Shown: piece by piece, positions 17,169 to 25,416 of the stretch | Numbering within the stretch: the first letter of the stretch is position 1 | Layout: every line of letters starts with the position of its first letter | Assembly: GCA_013388965.1 (NCBI GenBank) | Contig: JACAEG010000020.1 | Span: 1 to 38,790 of the forward strand | Reading direction: 5' to 3' | DNA length: 38,790 nt | From: Pseudorhodoplanes sp. | GTDB taxonomy: Bacteria; Pseudomonadota; Alphaproteobacteria; Rhizobiales; Xanthobacteraceae | Made by a program: the position numbers and the translations under genes | The notes under the pieces: model-generated | The model's database searches: none | What the model saw: the letters and a program-made list of their open reading frames with translations, nothing else | What the model was told of the DNA's origin: nothing

Positions 17169-17359
17169 TCGCTGCGCAGGCGCCCCTGCGCGGCAGGACC
17201 ATTTCCGGTCCGCCCCCCCGCAGGGTTAACTCCCTGCCCGGTTAAGGCAGCCGCGAGAAGCCGCCTTGACGGGTCATTCCCGTCCTATAAACGGGAGTTC
17301 CCAACCGCGGCCCCGCCGGGTCACGCCAGTCGTCACGCGCGCGCAAAGGACCACCCTCC

Positions 17360-18640
17360 ATGACCGAACGCACACCGGGCTTCTCCACGCTTGCCATCCA
17401 TGCCGGCGCGCAGCCCGACCCGACGACCGGCGCGCGCGCGACCCCGATCTACCAGACCACCTCCTTCGTGTTCGACGACGTCGACCACGCCGCCTCGCTG
17501 TTCGGGCTGCAGGCCTTCGGCAACATTTATACCCGCATCGGCAACCCGACCTGCGCCGTGCTCGAGGAGCGCGTCGCAGCCCTCGAAGGCGGCACCGCGG
17601 GACTTGCGGTCGCCTCCGGCCACGCCGCGCAGGTTCTGGTGATGCACGCGCTGATGACGCCGGGCGACGAGTTCGTGGCATCCAAGAAGCTCTATGGCGG
17701 CTCCATCAACCAGTTCAACCACTCGTTCAAGAATTTCGGCTGGAACGTGGTGTGGGCGGACCCGGACGACATCGGAAGCTTCGAGCGCGCCATCACGCCC
17801 AAGACCAAGGCGATCTTCATCGAGTCGATCGCCAATCCCGGCGGCGTGATCACCGACATCGAGGCGATCGGCAACATCGCGCGGCGCGCCGGCGTGCCGC
17901 TGATCGTCGACAACACGCTCGCCACGCCCTATCTCTGCAGGCCGATCGAGCACGGCGCCGACGTCGTCATACATTCGCTGACGAAATTTCTCGGCGGCCA
18001 CGGAAATTCGATCGGCGGCATGATCGTCGATGCCGGCACGTTCAACTGGTCGCGCGAGGGCCGTTATCCGATGCTGTCGGAGCCGCGGCCGGAATATCAG
18101 GGCATCGTGCTGCACGAGACCTTCGGCAATTTCGCATTCGCGATTGCCTGCCGCGTGCTCGGCCTGCGCGATCTCGGGCCAGCGCTGTCGCCGTTCAACG
18201 CCTTCCTTATCCTGACCGGCATCGAGACCTTGTCGCTGCGCATGCAGAAGCATTGCGACAATGCGAAAGCCGTGGCCGAGTGGCTGGCCGCGAACAAGCA
18301 CGTCGCGTGGGTGAGCTATCCGGGCCTCGCCGGCGACCGCTATCACAACCTCGCCAGGAAATACTGCCCGAAGGGCGCGGGCGCGGTCTTCACCTTCGGG
18401 CTGAAGGGCGGCTACGAGGCCGGCGTCAAGCTCGTCTCCAACGTGAAGCTGTTCTCGCATCTGGCGAATATCGGCGACACCCGTTCGCTCATCATTCATC
18501 CGGCCTCGACCACGCACCGGCAATTGTCGGACGCGCAGAAGGTGCAGGCGGGCGCGGGTCCCGACGTGGTGCGCCTCTCGATCGGCATCGAGGACAAGGA
18601 CGACATCATCGCCGATCTGGAGCAGGCGCTGGCGGCCTGA
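17360..18640 (+). CDS. metY: O-acetylhomoserine sulfhydrylase (aminocarboxypropyltransferase)
   Basis: The 426-residue PLP enzyme of the Cys/Met family makes homocysteine from O-acetylhomoserine and sulfide in methionine synthesis. Visible features are FSTLAIHAGAQPDPTTGAR at the N-terminus, YTRIGNPTCAVLEERVAALEGG (57-78), the cofactor-binding VDNTLATPYLCRP (183-195) and the Schiff-base lysine Lys209 in HSLTKFLGGHGNSIGG. The long loop around 325-375 is typical of the MetY subgroup rather than MetB/MetC. The ATG start fits the family N-terminus. No SAM riboswitch was recognised in the 191-base leader, only GC hairpins (17174-17191). Confidence 0.93.
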   Translation: MTERTPGFSTLAIHAGAQPDPTTGARATPIYQTTSFVFDDVDHAASLFGLQAFGNIYTRIGNPTCAVLEERVAALEGGTAGLAVASGHAAQVLVMHALMTPGDEFVASKKLYGGSINQFNHSFKNFGWNVVWADPDDIGSFERAITPKTKAIFIESIANPGGVITDIEAIGNIARRAGVPLIVDNTLATPYLCRPIEHGADVVIHSLTKFLGGHGNSIGGMIVDAGTFNWSREGRYPMLSEPRPEYQGIVLHETFGNFAFAIACRVLGLRDLGPALSPFNAFLILTGIETLSLRMQKHCDNAKAVAEWLAANKHVAWVSYPGLAGDRYHNLARKYCPKGAGAVFTFGLKGGYEAGVKLVSNVKLFSHLANIGDTRSLIIHPASTTHRQLSDAQKVQAGAGPDVVRLSIGIEDKDDIIADLEQALAA

Positions 18641-18781
18641 TCGCTCGCGCAGTCGCGGCCGGCTTCCCCGCCGGCTGTGAGACACAGGTCACAGAACGTC
18701 CCCACCCGGCCCGGCAGTGTGAACCCGCACTGCCGCAGGCGAGTCCAATTTGCGGCGGGAAGTGCCGCAATTGGGACCGAC

Positions 18782-19774
18782 ATGCCGTTCTGGATCGGAT
18801 TTTCTCGCAATCTGAGAGCCGCGCTGGCTGCCGCGGGCGCGATGGCCGGCACGCTCGCCCCGTTCGCGGCCTTCGCCGACGTCATCCGCCTCTCCGACAT
18901 GCTGCGCGGCATCGCGGTGACGCAGGCGCAATGCGCCGCCATCCACCAGACCGTGTGGGTGGAGGCGATGGAGCAGGAATTCTGCATCCGCTATTACGTC
19001 TCGACGGCAGGCGGCCAGAATGAAAGGCCGACGGTTTTCCTGCAGGGCGACAAGCTCGGGCGCCTGAACACGCAGTCGCGCGCCTTCGAGCCGCCCCCCG
19101 AGGAAAAGGATACCCGCACCGACGACCTCGTGAAGATGGCCGACGGCTTTTCGAAAGCCGCGCGCGGCACGGCGATCTATCTCGCACGCCCGGGCATCGA
19201 CGGCTCGGCCGGCGATCATCGCATCCGCCACTCGCTGCTCGAACTCGCGGCCATGAATGCCGCACTCGACGCCATCAAGGCGCGGCATGGCTTTGCGGGC
19301 TTCCATCTCGTCGGCCAGTCGGGCGGCGCGACACTCGCCGGCGCGCTCATCGGATTGCGCGACGATGTCGGCTGCGCGGTGCTGGGCTCGGGAATGCTCG
19401 CGCCCATGCAGCTCAAGCGATCCACGCTTCAACTGTCCAGACAGATGATCGACGCGACCGAGGCGATCCCCGCCATCGTGCGGAATGGCGCGCTGCGGGT
19501 GCTGGTCGTGACCGACCGCGAGGACAAGAAGGTGTCGCTCGCGCACCAGGCCGTCTTTGTCGAGGAACTCCGCAAGGCCGGCGGCACGGTCGAGCATTAC
19601 TTCGTCGAGGCGCCCGATCCGAACCGCCACGGCGTGGTGGCGCATGCGCGACTTGCCCTCGCGGGCTGCATCCGGGGCGCGAGCGAAGCAGCGATTTCCG
19701 AGCGGCTTGCAAAAATCCGCCAACAGGTGGCGGCGCGACCGGCGCAGACGCGGCAAGCAAAGGAGGACGATTAG
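18782..19774 (+). CDS. Exported alpha/beta-hydrolase fold protein
   Basis: The product is about 330 residues. A basic N-terminus and a hydrophobic stretch (LAAAGAMAGTLAPFAAFA) form a likely signal peptide. The catalytic pattern is GQSGGA (nucleophile serine, about residue 182), a possible acid in VVTDREDKK and histidine in RHGVVAHARLAL. Three cysteines before the core (QAQCAAIH, EFCIRYY, later VGCAV) may pair in the periplasm. The last 35 residues are charged and probably disordered. ATG 18782 has GGGA 5 bases upstream. The substrate is unknown. It follows metY by 141 bases, without obvious functional linkage. Confidence 0.75.
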   Translation: MPFWIGFSRNLRAALAAAGAMAGTLAPFAAFADVIRLSDMLRGIAVTQAQCAAIHQTVWVEAMEQEFCIRYYVSTAGGQNERPTVFLQGDKLGRLNTQSRAFEPPPEEKDTRTDDLVKMADGFSKAARGTAIYLARPGIDGSAGDHRIRHSLLELAAMNAALDAIKARHGFAGFHLVGQSGGATLAGALIGLRDDVGCAVLGSGMLAPMQLKRSTLQLSRQMIDATEAIPAIVRNGALRVLVVTDREDKKVSLAHQAVFVEELRKAGGTVEHYFVEAPDPNRHGVVAHARLALAGCIRGASEAAISERLAKIRQQVAARPAQTRQAKEDD

Positions 19775-19825
19775 AAAATCTTTTCAATAACTTACCGCGC
19801 AAAAAACGTGGCCCGATCCAAATAA

Positions 19826-19865
19826 CACGATATATCTTGATTTTCGATATATCGTGATCTATATC
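19826..19865 (+). promoter_or_regulatory. Promoter and perfect inverted-repeat operator of the PadR gene
   Basis: CACGATATATC (19826-19836) and GATATATCGTG (19846-19856) are perfect 11-bp inverted arms around 9 bases. The right arm overlaps a 10-bp self-palindrome (19845-19854). TTGATT (19837-19842), 17 bases, then TATATC (19860-19865) forms a promoter whose -35 sits between the arms. A repressor bound here would block it. Transcription would start at about the ATG (19873). YqjI-type PadR regulators repress their own genes, so autoregulation is the simplest reading. Confidence 0.72.
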
Positions 19866-19872
19866 GTTCGCT

Positions 19873-20451
19873 ATGAAGCATGGATATCGCGGCGGCCCGG
19901 ACCGCCATTTCTCGCCATCCGACGATCGCGGGAATTCCCCCCATCACCAGCACGGCCGACATCACCATCGCGGGTATCAGCGCCGGGGCGGCCGCCACGG
20001 AGGCCGGCTGTTCGACTATGGCGATCTCCGCCTCCTGCTCCTCGCGATGATTGCCGAGCGGCCGCGCCACGGCTACGAGCTGATCAAGGCGATCGAGGAA
20101 CGCTTCGGCGGCAGCTATACGCCCAGCCCGGGCGTGATCTATCCAACGCTCTCGTGGCTCGACGACATGGGCTATGCCGCGATCGAGCAGGAAGCGGCGG
20201 GCCGCAAGCTCTATCGCATCACCTCCGAGGGCGAAGCGTTCCTCGTCGCCAATCGCGCGCTGGCCGACGAACTCCTCGCCCGCGCCGGCGCCGAGGGTGC
20301 CGAACGCGTTCCCGCACCGGTCGTGCGCGCGATGGAGAATCTCAAGCTCGCGATGCGCCTTCGCCTCAAGCGCGGATCGCTCGATCAGGCGGCCGCGGAA
20401 CACATCGCGGCGGCACTCGACGCCGCCGCCCAGGCCGTGGAGCGAAGCTGA
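19873..20451 (+). CDS. PadR-family regulator with His-rich N-terminus (YqjI-like)
   Basis: The 192-residue protein has nine histidines in its first 42 residues (HHQHGRHHH at 24-32), then a PadR winged helix: FDYGDLRLLLLAMIAERPRHGYELIKAIEE (47-76), GSYTPSPGVIYPTLSWLDDMGY and a C-terminal dimer helix. E. coli YqjI has the same layout; its His/Cys-rich arm binds nickel and relieves repression of a ferric-siderophore reductase gene. A metal-sensing role here is inferred. ATG 19873 is the only usable start: TGA at 19855 closes the frame upstream, and no ribosome site is present. The stop overlaps the next ATG (ATGA). Confidence 0.88.
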   Translation: MKHGYRGGPDRHFSPSDDRGNSPHHQHGRHHHRGYQRRGGRHGGRLFDYGDLRLLLLAMIAERPRHGYELIKAIEERFGGSYTPSPGVIYPTLSWLDDMGYAAIEQEAAGRKLYRITSEGEAFLVANRALADELLARAGAEGAERVPAPVVRAMENLKLAMRLRLKRGSLDQAAAEHIAAALDAAAQAVERS

Positions 20452-20762
20452 TGAACGAACACGTCCCCGTCCATTCCGCCGTCCGGTGCGCGGCAAAAGT
20501 AGAGACGCCGAACGCCAGCCGCTATTTGCAGCAGCTCTGCAAGCACTTTGCCCACAAGCGCCCCGTTACCTTCGACGAACGTTCCGGGCAGATCGACTTC
20601 GCAATCGGCGCATGCCGGCTCGCAGCCGTTGAAAATTCGCTGCGGATTACTCTCTCGTCTGCGGACGACGCGCAGATGGCGCAGTTGCAGGACGTCGTCG
20701 TCCGGCATCTCGTCCGCTTCGCGTTCCGCGAAGAACTCAAGATCGCCTGGCGGCACGGCTGA
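20451..20762 (+). CDS. DUF2218 family protein
   Basis: The 103-residue protein has the DUF2218 look: TPNASRYLQQLCKHFAHKRPVTFDERSGQIDFAIGACRL (about 20-59), then a short beta/alpha segment ending LVRFAFREELKIAW. The function is unknown. In other bacteria this domain is found alone or attached to siderophore-interacting FAD proteins, which points to iron or metal handling (recalled, not searched). Its ATG overlaps the PadR stop by four bases, so the two are translationally coupled and should share the operator at 19826. It is convergent with the crotonase gene, 22 bases apart. Confidence 0.85.
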   Translation: MNEHVPVHSAVRCAAKVETPNASRYLQQLCKHFAHKRPVTFDERSGQIDFAIGACRLAAVENSLRITLSSADDAQMAQLQDVVVRHLVRFAFREELKIAWRHG

Positions 20763-20784
20763 GCGAGGATCGCTGCCGGCGCTC

Positions 20785-21540
20785 TCAACCCTTCCTCAGC
20801 GTACGCGCGACATAGCTTTTCACGCGTGCAAGGGATTCCGGCTGCGTCCAGATTTCGGTGACGGCATCCTCGAGCTTGCGGCCGTCGCGCGCGAAAGCGT
20901 CGGCGACCGGCTTGCGGCTCTGGCGCTTGGTGAGACCGAAAGCCGGCGGCGAGATCGCGACCAGCTTTTCGGCATCCATCTGCGCCTGTTCGGCGAGCGT
21001 GCCGGGCTCGACAAGAAGATTGACGAGCCCGCGCTCGTAGCCGTCCTGCGGCGGATAGGTGGCGGCACCCACCATCACCTCCTCGAAGCGATGGGAGGCG
21101 GTGACGAACCGCATGATCTCGAAGGCGAGATGCGGAAACGGCAGACCGACCAGCAATTCCGTCACGCCGATGCGGCCCTGGCCGCGAACCATGACACGCC
21201 GGTCGGCGCAGCAGGCCAGCACGCAACCGCCGGCAATGGCATGTCCGTTAATTGCCGCCACGACAGGCTTGGGAAAGAAGAACAGCGTCTCGTACAGCGC
21301 ATGCAGCGCAGGAAGGAAAATGCGGAAATAGTCCGGCCCCTCGTCGAGGGCACGCAAGAGGTCGACGCCGGCGGAAAAGATGCTGCCCTCGCCCGTGAGC
21401 ACGACGCCCTGGGGCGGGCCGTCCTTCAGGCCCTGGAAGCAGCCGGTCAGCGCCTGGCAGAATTCCACATCCAGCGCATTCGCCTTGCCGTGACGCATGG
21501 TGACGACGGCGATGCCTGCGCGTTCCTCGATATCGATCAC
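20785..21540 (-). CDS. Enoyl-CoA hydratase/isomerase family protein
   Basis: The 251-residue crotonase-fold protein shows [15 protein letters not shown], the oxyanion segment [44 protein letters not shown] and [18 protein letters not shown]. The first hydratase glutamate is replaced by valine (GGCVLA), but a glutamate is present at the second position (GVTEL). This pattern resembles isomerase-type or hydrolase-type members more than true hydratases. The start is GTG 21540, with AGGGG 9 bases upstream, and it overlaps the ctaA stop by 3 bases. The reading frame stays open far upstream inside ctaA, but that part is not coding. It is probably co-expressed with heme A synthase. Confidence 0.87.
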   Translation of the reverse strand: MIDIEERAGIAVVTMRHGKANALDVEFCQALTGCFQGLKDGPPQGVVLTGEGSIFSAGVDLLRALDEGPDYFRIFLPALHALYETLFFFPKPVVAAINGHAIAGGCVLACCADRRVMVRGQGRIGVTELLVGLPFPHLAFEIMRFVTASHRFEEVMVGAATYPPQDGYERGLVNLLVEPGTLAEQAQMDAEKLVAISPPAFGLTKRQSRKPVADAFARDGRKLEDAVTEIWTQPESLARVKSYVARTLRKG

Positions 21541-22622
21541 GAGCTTCGCCCCTGGGCGGCGAGCTGCGCGGACAGCGCCGATTTCTCGCGGCGCGGCAGC
21601 AAGCGCTCGGCATGAAGGACAGCCGCGGTCAGGACGAGGACCGCCATACCCTGATGAACAAGTGCGAGCGAAAGCGGCACCTGCTGCAGAAGCGTCAGGA
21701 CGCCGACGAGGGCTTGCGACAGGATCGTGCCGAAGACTGCCATCGCGCCGCTCAACGCTTCGCGGCGGCCGGGCGTGCGCGCGACATCGATCAGGTGCCA
21801 CAGCGCCACCAGCACCAGCAGATAGGCCATCATGCGATGATTGAACTGCACCGTCAGCGCGTTCTCGAACAGGTTCCGCCACCACGGCGTCTCGAACCAC
21901 AACCGCTCGGGCGCCGGGATGAATCCGCCGTCGATGGGCGGCCAGGTGTTGTAGGTCAGGCCGGCATCGAGGCCGGCGACCAGCGCGCCGAGATAGATCT
22001 GGACCAGCACGAGGACGACCAGCGCGATCGCAGTCCATTGCTGGCGCGTGGCGGCGAGCGTCGTCTCCATGCGCAGCATGCGCCGCGCGGTCCAGATCAG
22101 CGCGGCGTAGATCACGCAGGCGAGCGTCAGATGAAACGCCAGCCGGTATTGCGACACGCTGACGCGCCCGCTCAGGCCGGACGCCACCATCCACCAGCCG
22201 ACCGCGCCCTGCAGCGCGCCGAGCGCGAAAATGCCCCACAGCCGTGCGCGTTCGCCGGGCGCGATCCAGCCGCGCCAGAGAAAGAACAGGAACGGCAGCA
22301 GGAACGCAGCGCCGATCAGCCGTCCGAGCAGGCGATGCGCCCATTCCCACAGATAGATCACCTTGAACTCGGCCAGCGTCATGTTGCGATTGAGCTCGCG
22401 CCATTGCGGGATGGTCTTGTATTTGTCGAACTCGGCCTGCCATTGCGGCTCGGAGAGCGGCGGTACGGCGCCGGTGACCGGCTTCCATTCGACAATGGAA
22501 AGGCCGGATTCGGTCAGCCGCGTCGCGCCGCCGACCAGCACGGTCGCAAAGACGAGCGCGGCCACGGCGAGAAGCCAGAAGCTAACGGCGCGGCGCGCGA
22601 AACCGTTATCGGAAGCGGTCAT
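21537..22622 (-). CDS. ctaA: Heme A synthase (CtaA/Cox15)
   Basis: The 361-residue inner-membrane protein has about eight hydrophobic segments in two homologous halves. It oxidises the C8 methyl of heme O to the formyl of heme A for cytochrome c oxidase. The four conserved histidine regions are visible: [32 protein letters not shown] and LVHQGMAV. N-terminal [28 protein letters not shown] is characteristic of the alphaproteobacterial/mitochondrial type 2 form. ATG 22622 fits. It is divergent from the DUF2842 gene 68 bases away and coupled to a crotonase gene downstream. Confidence 0.96.
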   Translation of the reverse strand: MTASDNGFARRAVSFWLLAVAALVFATVLVGGATRLTESGLSIVEWKPVTGAVPPLSEPQWQAEFDKYKTIPQWRELNRNMTLAEFKVIYLWEWAHRLLGRLIGAAFLLPFLFFLWRGWIAPGERARLWGIFALGALQGAVGWWMVASGLSGRVSVSQYRLAFHLTLACVIYAALIWTARRMLRMETTLAATRQQWTAIALVVLVLVQIYLGALVAGLDAGLTYNTWPPIDGGFIPAPERLWFETPWWRNLFENALTVQFNHRMMAYLLVLVALWHLIDVARTPGRREALSGAMAVFGTILSQALVGVLTLLQQVPLSLALVHQGMAVLVLTAAVLHAERLLPRREKSALSAQLAAQGRSS

Positions 22623-22690
22623 GAGGCATTTTGCGTTCGACGGCGGGGACCATATAGTCCGCGTCCCTGCCCTGCAACCGCGTCCCTTTC

Positions 22691-22891
22691 ATGACTGTTC
22701 GCGTCCGCAAGTTCATCGGTGCCATCCTGTTGCTGCTGCTGGTGGCAGTCTGGGCGCTGCTCGCGATGGCGATCGCGCAATTCGTGTTTTCCGCGCCGAA
22801 CACCGTGGCGGCGTGGATCTATTACGTCGTCGCCGGCATGGGCTGGGTGCTGCCCGCCATGCCGCTGATCAGGTGGATGTCGAAGCCGTAG
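22691..22891 (+). CDS. DUF2842 family small membrane protein
   Basis: The 66-residue protein has two hydrophobic helices (about residues 9-32 and 39-57) separated by SAPNTVAAW and ends PLIRWMSKP, the pattern of DUF2842 proteins in alphaproteobacteria. Its function is unknown. Lying back to back with ctaA is a context I associate with this family, so a link to respiratory membrane assembly is possible but unproven. ATG 22691 starts within a 68-base divergent region. Confidence 0.85.
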   Translation: MTVRVRKFIGAILLLLLVAVWALLAMAIAQFVFSAPNTVAAWIYYVVAGMGWVLPAMPLIRWMSKP

Positions 22892-22911
22892 GCGCGTCCC
22901 GCGCCCCTTTT

Positions 22912-23017
22912 GTCATTCCGGGACGGCTCGCGCATGCGAGCCGGACCCGGGATCCAGACGCCGGCACTGCGCCCTGTGCTGGATTCCGGATCGCCGCTTC
23001 GCGGCGTTCGGAATGAC
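22912..23017. repeat. Interspersed palindromic repeat of the GTCATTCC...GGAATGAC type
   Basis: The 106-base intergenic element is bounded by GTCATTCCG (22912-22920) and CGGAATGAC (23009-23017). Inner inverted segments are GGATCCAG/CTGGATTCC, and a small stem GCCGC-TTC-GCGGC lies near 22993-23005. Similar elements are scattered between genes in many Hyphomicrobiales, where they act as extragenic palindromes or transcript ends. It fills the space between two convergent genes. A copy count in the genome would confirm it. Confidence 0.75.
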
Positions 23018-23026
23018 GATACGAGG

Positions 23027-24085
23027 TCAGGCCGCCTCGTCGCGGCGAAAGCGGTTCCACAGGGCGGTCGCCGCACCGGACAGCAGCACGCTCAGATAGC
23101 GCATCTGCTGGTACTCCCCGTTGATCGAGATGCGCGGCAGCGCCATCAGGCGGTCGCGGTCGGAGGCGAACAGCACGCCCGGATTGGTCGTCGTTGCGGT
23201 CTTGTAGCCTGCCTCCTGCGCCAGTCTGTATTCGCGCGGTCCCGCCGATGTCGGGTCGCCGACCGGATAGGCGAGATGGTCGGGCCGCACGCCGAGCGCG
23301 GCCTCGATCACCGAGCGCCCCATCGCCAATTCGGTGCGCGCCTCCTTCTCCGAGACCTTGCGAAGGATGACGTGGTTGACGGTATGCGCGCCGATCGTGC
23401 AGAGCGGATCGCGCGCGAGCACCGCAAGCTCGTCCCAGGTCATGCAGAGATCGTCGCAGATCTTCGCCATGTCGACGCCGTAGCGCGCGCAGAGATCGCG
23501 CACGGCATCACGCAATTCCTCCTCCGTCTCGCGCCGGCGCAGCCACCAGTAGATGTGCTCGTAGACGTCGCGCTTCTCCTCGACCGTGACGCAGTCGAAA
23601 TGGCAATCCTCGCCGTCCATGGTCAGCCCGATGCGGCCGTTCTGCGCGATGACCTTCTCCAGCGCGAGCCACCACAATTCGCCAATGCGGTCGGGGAAGC
23701 CGCTCGGCACATACATCGCGAACGGCACCTCGTGCTTGCGCAGCACGGGATAGGCCCATTGCATCACGTCGCGATAGCCGTCGTCGAATGTAAGGCAGAC
23801 GAAGCGGCGGCGGAAATCCTGCTCGACCAGGCGGCGATAGACCTCATCTAGCGACACGAGATCGATCCCCGACCGGCGCAGCCGGCGAATGACCTTCGAG
23901 AAAAACGCGGGCGAGACCTCGAGCAGGCGGTTGGGCTGAAACTGGCCGGGCCGGCCGGGCCGGACATGGTGCAGCGTCAGAATGACGCCGACGCCGGACA
24001 CGAAGGGCTGCAGAAACAGATGTGCTCCGCTGAAATAGAGCGTCTCCAGTCCCGCGCGAATGATCGTTTTCTTCAGGCCCGACAA
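23027..24085 (-). CDS. Polysaccharide deacetylase (NodB-homology family)
   Basis: The 352-residue protein has the metal-dependent deacetylase motifs: LTLHHV near the start, the catalytic/metal TFDDGYRD (about residue 98), GAHTVNHVIL (the H-x3-H metal ligands) and a C-terminal LAYPVGDP and TATTTNPGV. It probably removes N- or O-acetyl groups from a cell-surface glycan. I chose TTG 24085: GGGAG lies 8 bases upstream and the family-like sequence begins there. The next candidate, TTG 24160, would add 25 unlike residues. It is divergent from the acyltransferase gene, so acetylation and deacetylation functions face each other. Confidence 0.9.
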   Translation of the reverse strand: MSGLKKTIIRAGLETLYFSGAHLFLQPFVSGVGVILTLHHVRPGRPGQFQPNRLLEVSPAFFSKVIRRLRRSGIDLVSLDEVYRRLVEQDFRRRFVCLTFDDGYRDVMQWAYPVLRKHEVPFAMYVPSGFPDRIGELWWLALEKVIAQNGRIGLTMDGEDCHFDCVTVEEKRDVYEHIYWWLRRRETEEELRDAVRDLCARYGVDMAKICDDLCMTWDELAVLARDPLCTIGAHTVNHVILRKVSEKEARTELAMGRSVIEAALGVRPDHLAYPVGDPTSAGPREYRLAQEAGYKTATTTNPGVLFASDRDRLMALPRISINGEYQQMRYLSVLLSGAATALWNRFRRDEAA

Positions 24086-24183
24086 CGAGATGGCTCCCGG
24101 AAAAGTGCGGCCATCCTGCCAACTCTTTGTTGACAATTCTTTGCGAGCTTGGAGCGCCAATCAAGGCCTTCCGGAAAGCTCGC

Positions 24184-25416
24184 ATGACCATGGCGCTGAC
24201 AGAAACGCGCACTGAAGCGCCCATACGGGCGCCCGCGTCCCGGCTGTCGATCGCCCGCATTGCCATCGCCGACGATCTCGCGACGTTCGAGGGCGTCTGG
24301 CGTGCGCTGGAACGCGATGGCGTGGCGTCTCCCTACCAGTCCTTCGACTGGGTGCGGCTCTGGCACGAGAAGGTCAGCGGGCCACGGGGCGAGACGCCGC
24401 TGATCGTCGTGGGTTTCGATGCCGGCGGCAGCCCGTCCTTCCTGTGGCCGCTCGTGCGCGACCGCTTCGGGCCCTTCAGGATCGCGACCCATTTCGGCGG
24501 CAAGCATGCCACGCTCAACTTCTTCCCCTGGCGCCGCGAGACGGCCGAAGGCTTTCGCTTCGAAGACATGGCATATGTCTTCGGGCAGATCACCGAGCGC
24601 GCGCCGGACCTCGATTTCGTCATGCTGTTCAATCAGCCGAATTCTTGGAACGGCGCGCCGAACCCGTTCGCGCTGCTGCCGCACCACCGCTCGACCGAGG
24701 ACAATTTCGTCCTTCATATCGGCGGCCGGTCCGGCAAGGAGGTGCTGGAGCAGGAGCTCAGCAATTCCATGCGCTCGCGCCTGCGCAACAAGGAGCGCAA
24801 GCTCGCCAGGCTGCCCGGCTACCACTACCTCAAGGCCGCCACAGCCGCGGATGTCGACCGCTGTCTGGATACCTTCTTCGTGCAGAAGGCGGAAAAGCTG
24901 ACGATGATCGGGCTCGACAACGTCTTCGGTCATGACGGCGTCGAGGATTTCATCCGCGCGGCCTGCCACGAAGGCCTTGCGACCGGCAATCCGGTGATCG
25001 AGCTGCACGCGCTCGAGATCGACGGCGACATGCTGGCCCTGTTCTCCGGCATCCATGACCGCCGCCGCTTCACCTCAATGTTCAATTCGCATACCAACAG
25101 CGAGAATTCCCGCCAGAGCCCGGGCCTGATCCTGCTGCAGCATGTCGTGACCGATTGCGCGGCTCGCGGGTTCGAGAGCTTCGACATCGGCCCCGGCGAA
25201 GCGCGCTACAAGAGCTTCTTCTGCAAGACCTTCGAGCCGATCTTCGACAGCATCCTGCCGCTGTCCTCGCGGGCGCGCCTCGCCGTCCTGCCCGTGCGCG
25301 CCGCGTTCAGGCTCAAGAGCGAGATCAAGCACAACCCGACGCTCTGGTCGGTCGCCTCGTTCGTGCGGCGAAGCGTGAACAGGTTCCGGCGCGGCGCCGT
25401 TCCTGCCGACGACTAG
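24184..25416 (+). CDS. CelD/BcsL-type GNAT acyltransferase of the polysaccharide locus
   Basis: The 410-residue protein resembles the Acetyltransf_6/CelD group related to FemAB. An N-terminal half has SPYQSFDWVRLWHEKV and a central NSMRSRLRNKERKLARLPGY. The GNAT core runs over ELHALEIDGDMLALFSGIHDRRRFTSMFNSHT, SPGLILLQHVVTDCAARGFESFDIGPGEARYKSFFC. Such proteins accompany exopolysaccharide and cellulose operons and are thought to acylate sugar residues or lipid-linked intermediates. ATG 24184 has GGAAAG just upstream. The 3' end overlaps the convergent Wzz-like gene by 4 bases. Confidence 0.85.
   Translation: MTMALTETRTEAPIRAPASRLSIARIAIADDLATFEGVWRALERDGVASPYQSFDWVRLWHEKVSGPRGETPLIVVGFDAGGSPSFLWPLVRDRFGPFRIATHFGGKHATLNFFPWRRETAEGFRFEDMAYVFGQITERAPDLDFVMLFNQPNSWNGAPNPFALLPHHRSTEDNFVLHIGGRSGKEVLEQELSNSMRSRLRNKERKLARLPGYHYLKAATAADVDRCLDTFFVQKAEKLTMIGLDNVFGHDGVEDFIRAACHEGLATGNPVIELHALEIDGDMLALFSGIHDRRRFTSMFNSHTNSENSRQSPGLILLQHVVTDCAARGFESFDIGPGEARYKSFFCKTFEPIFDSILPLSSRARLAVLPVRAAFRLKSEIKHNPTLWSVASFVRRSVNRFRRGAVPADD

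Noticed and set aside
17169-17359. SAM riboswitch or promoter before metY
   Set aside because: No SAM-I/SAM-II core was recognised. TTGACG (17266) and TATAAA (17286) are only 14 bases apart, too close for a standard promoter. Small GC stems are present but have no T tracts.
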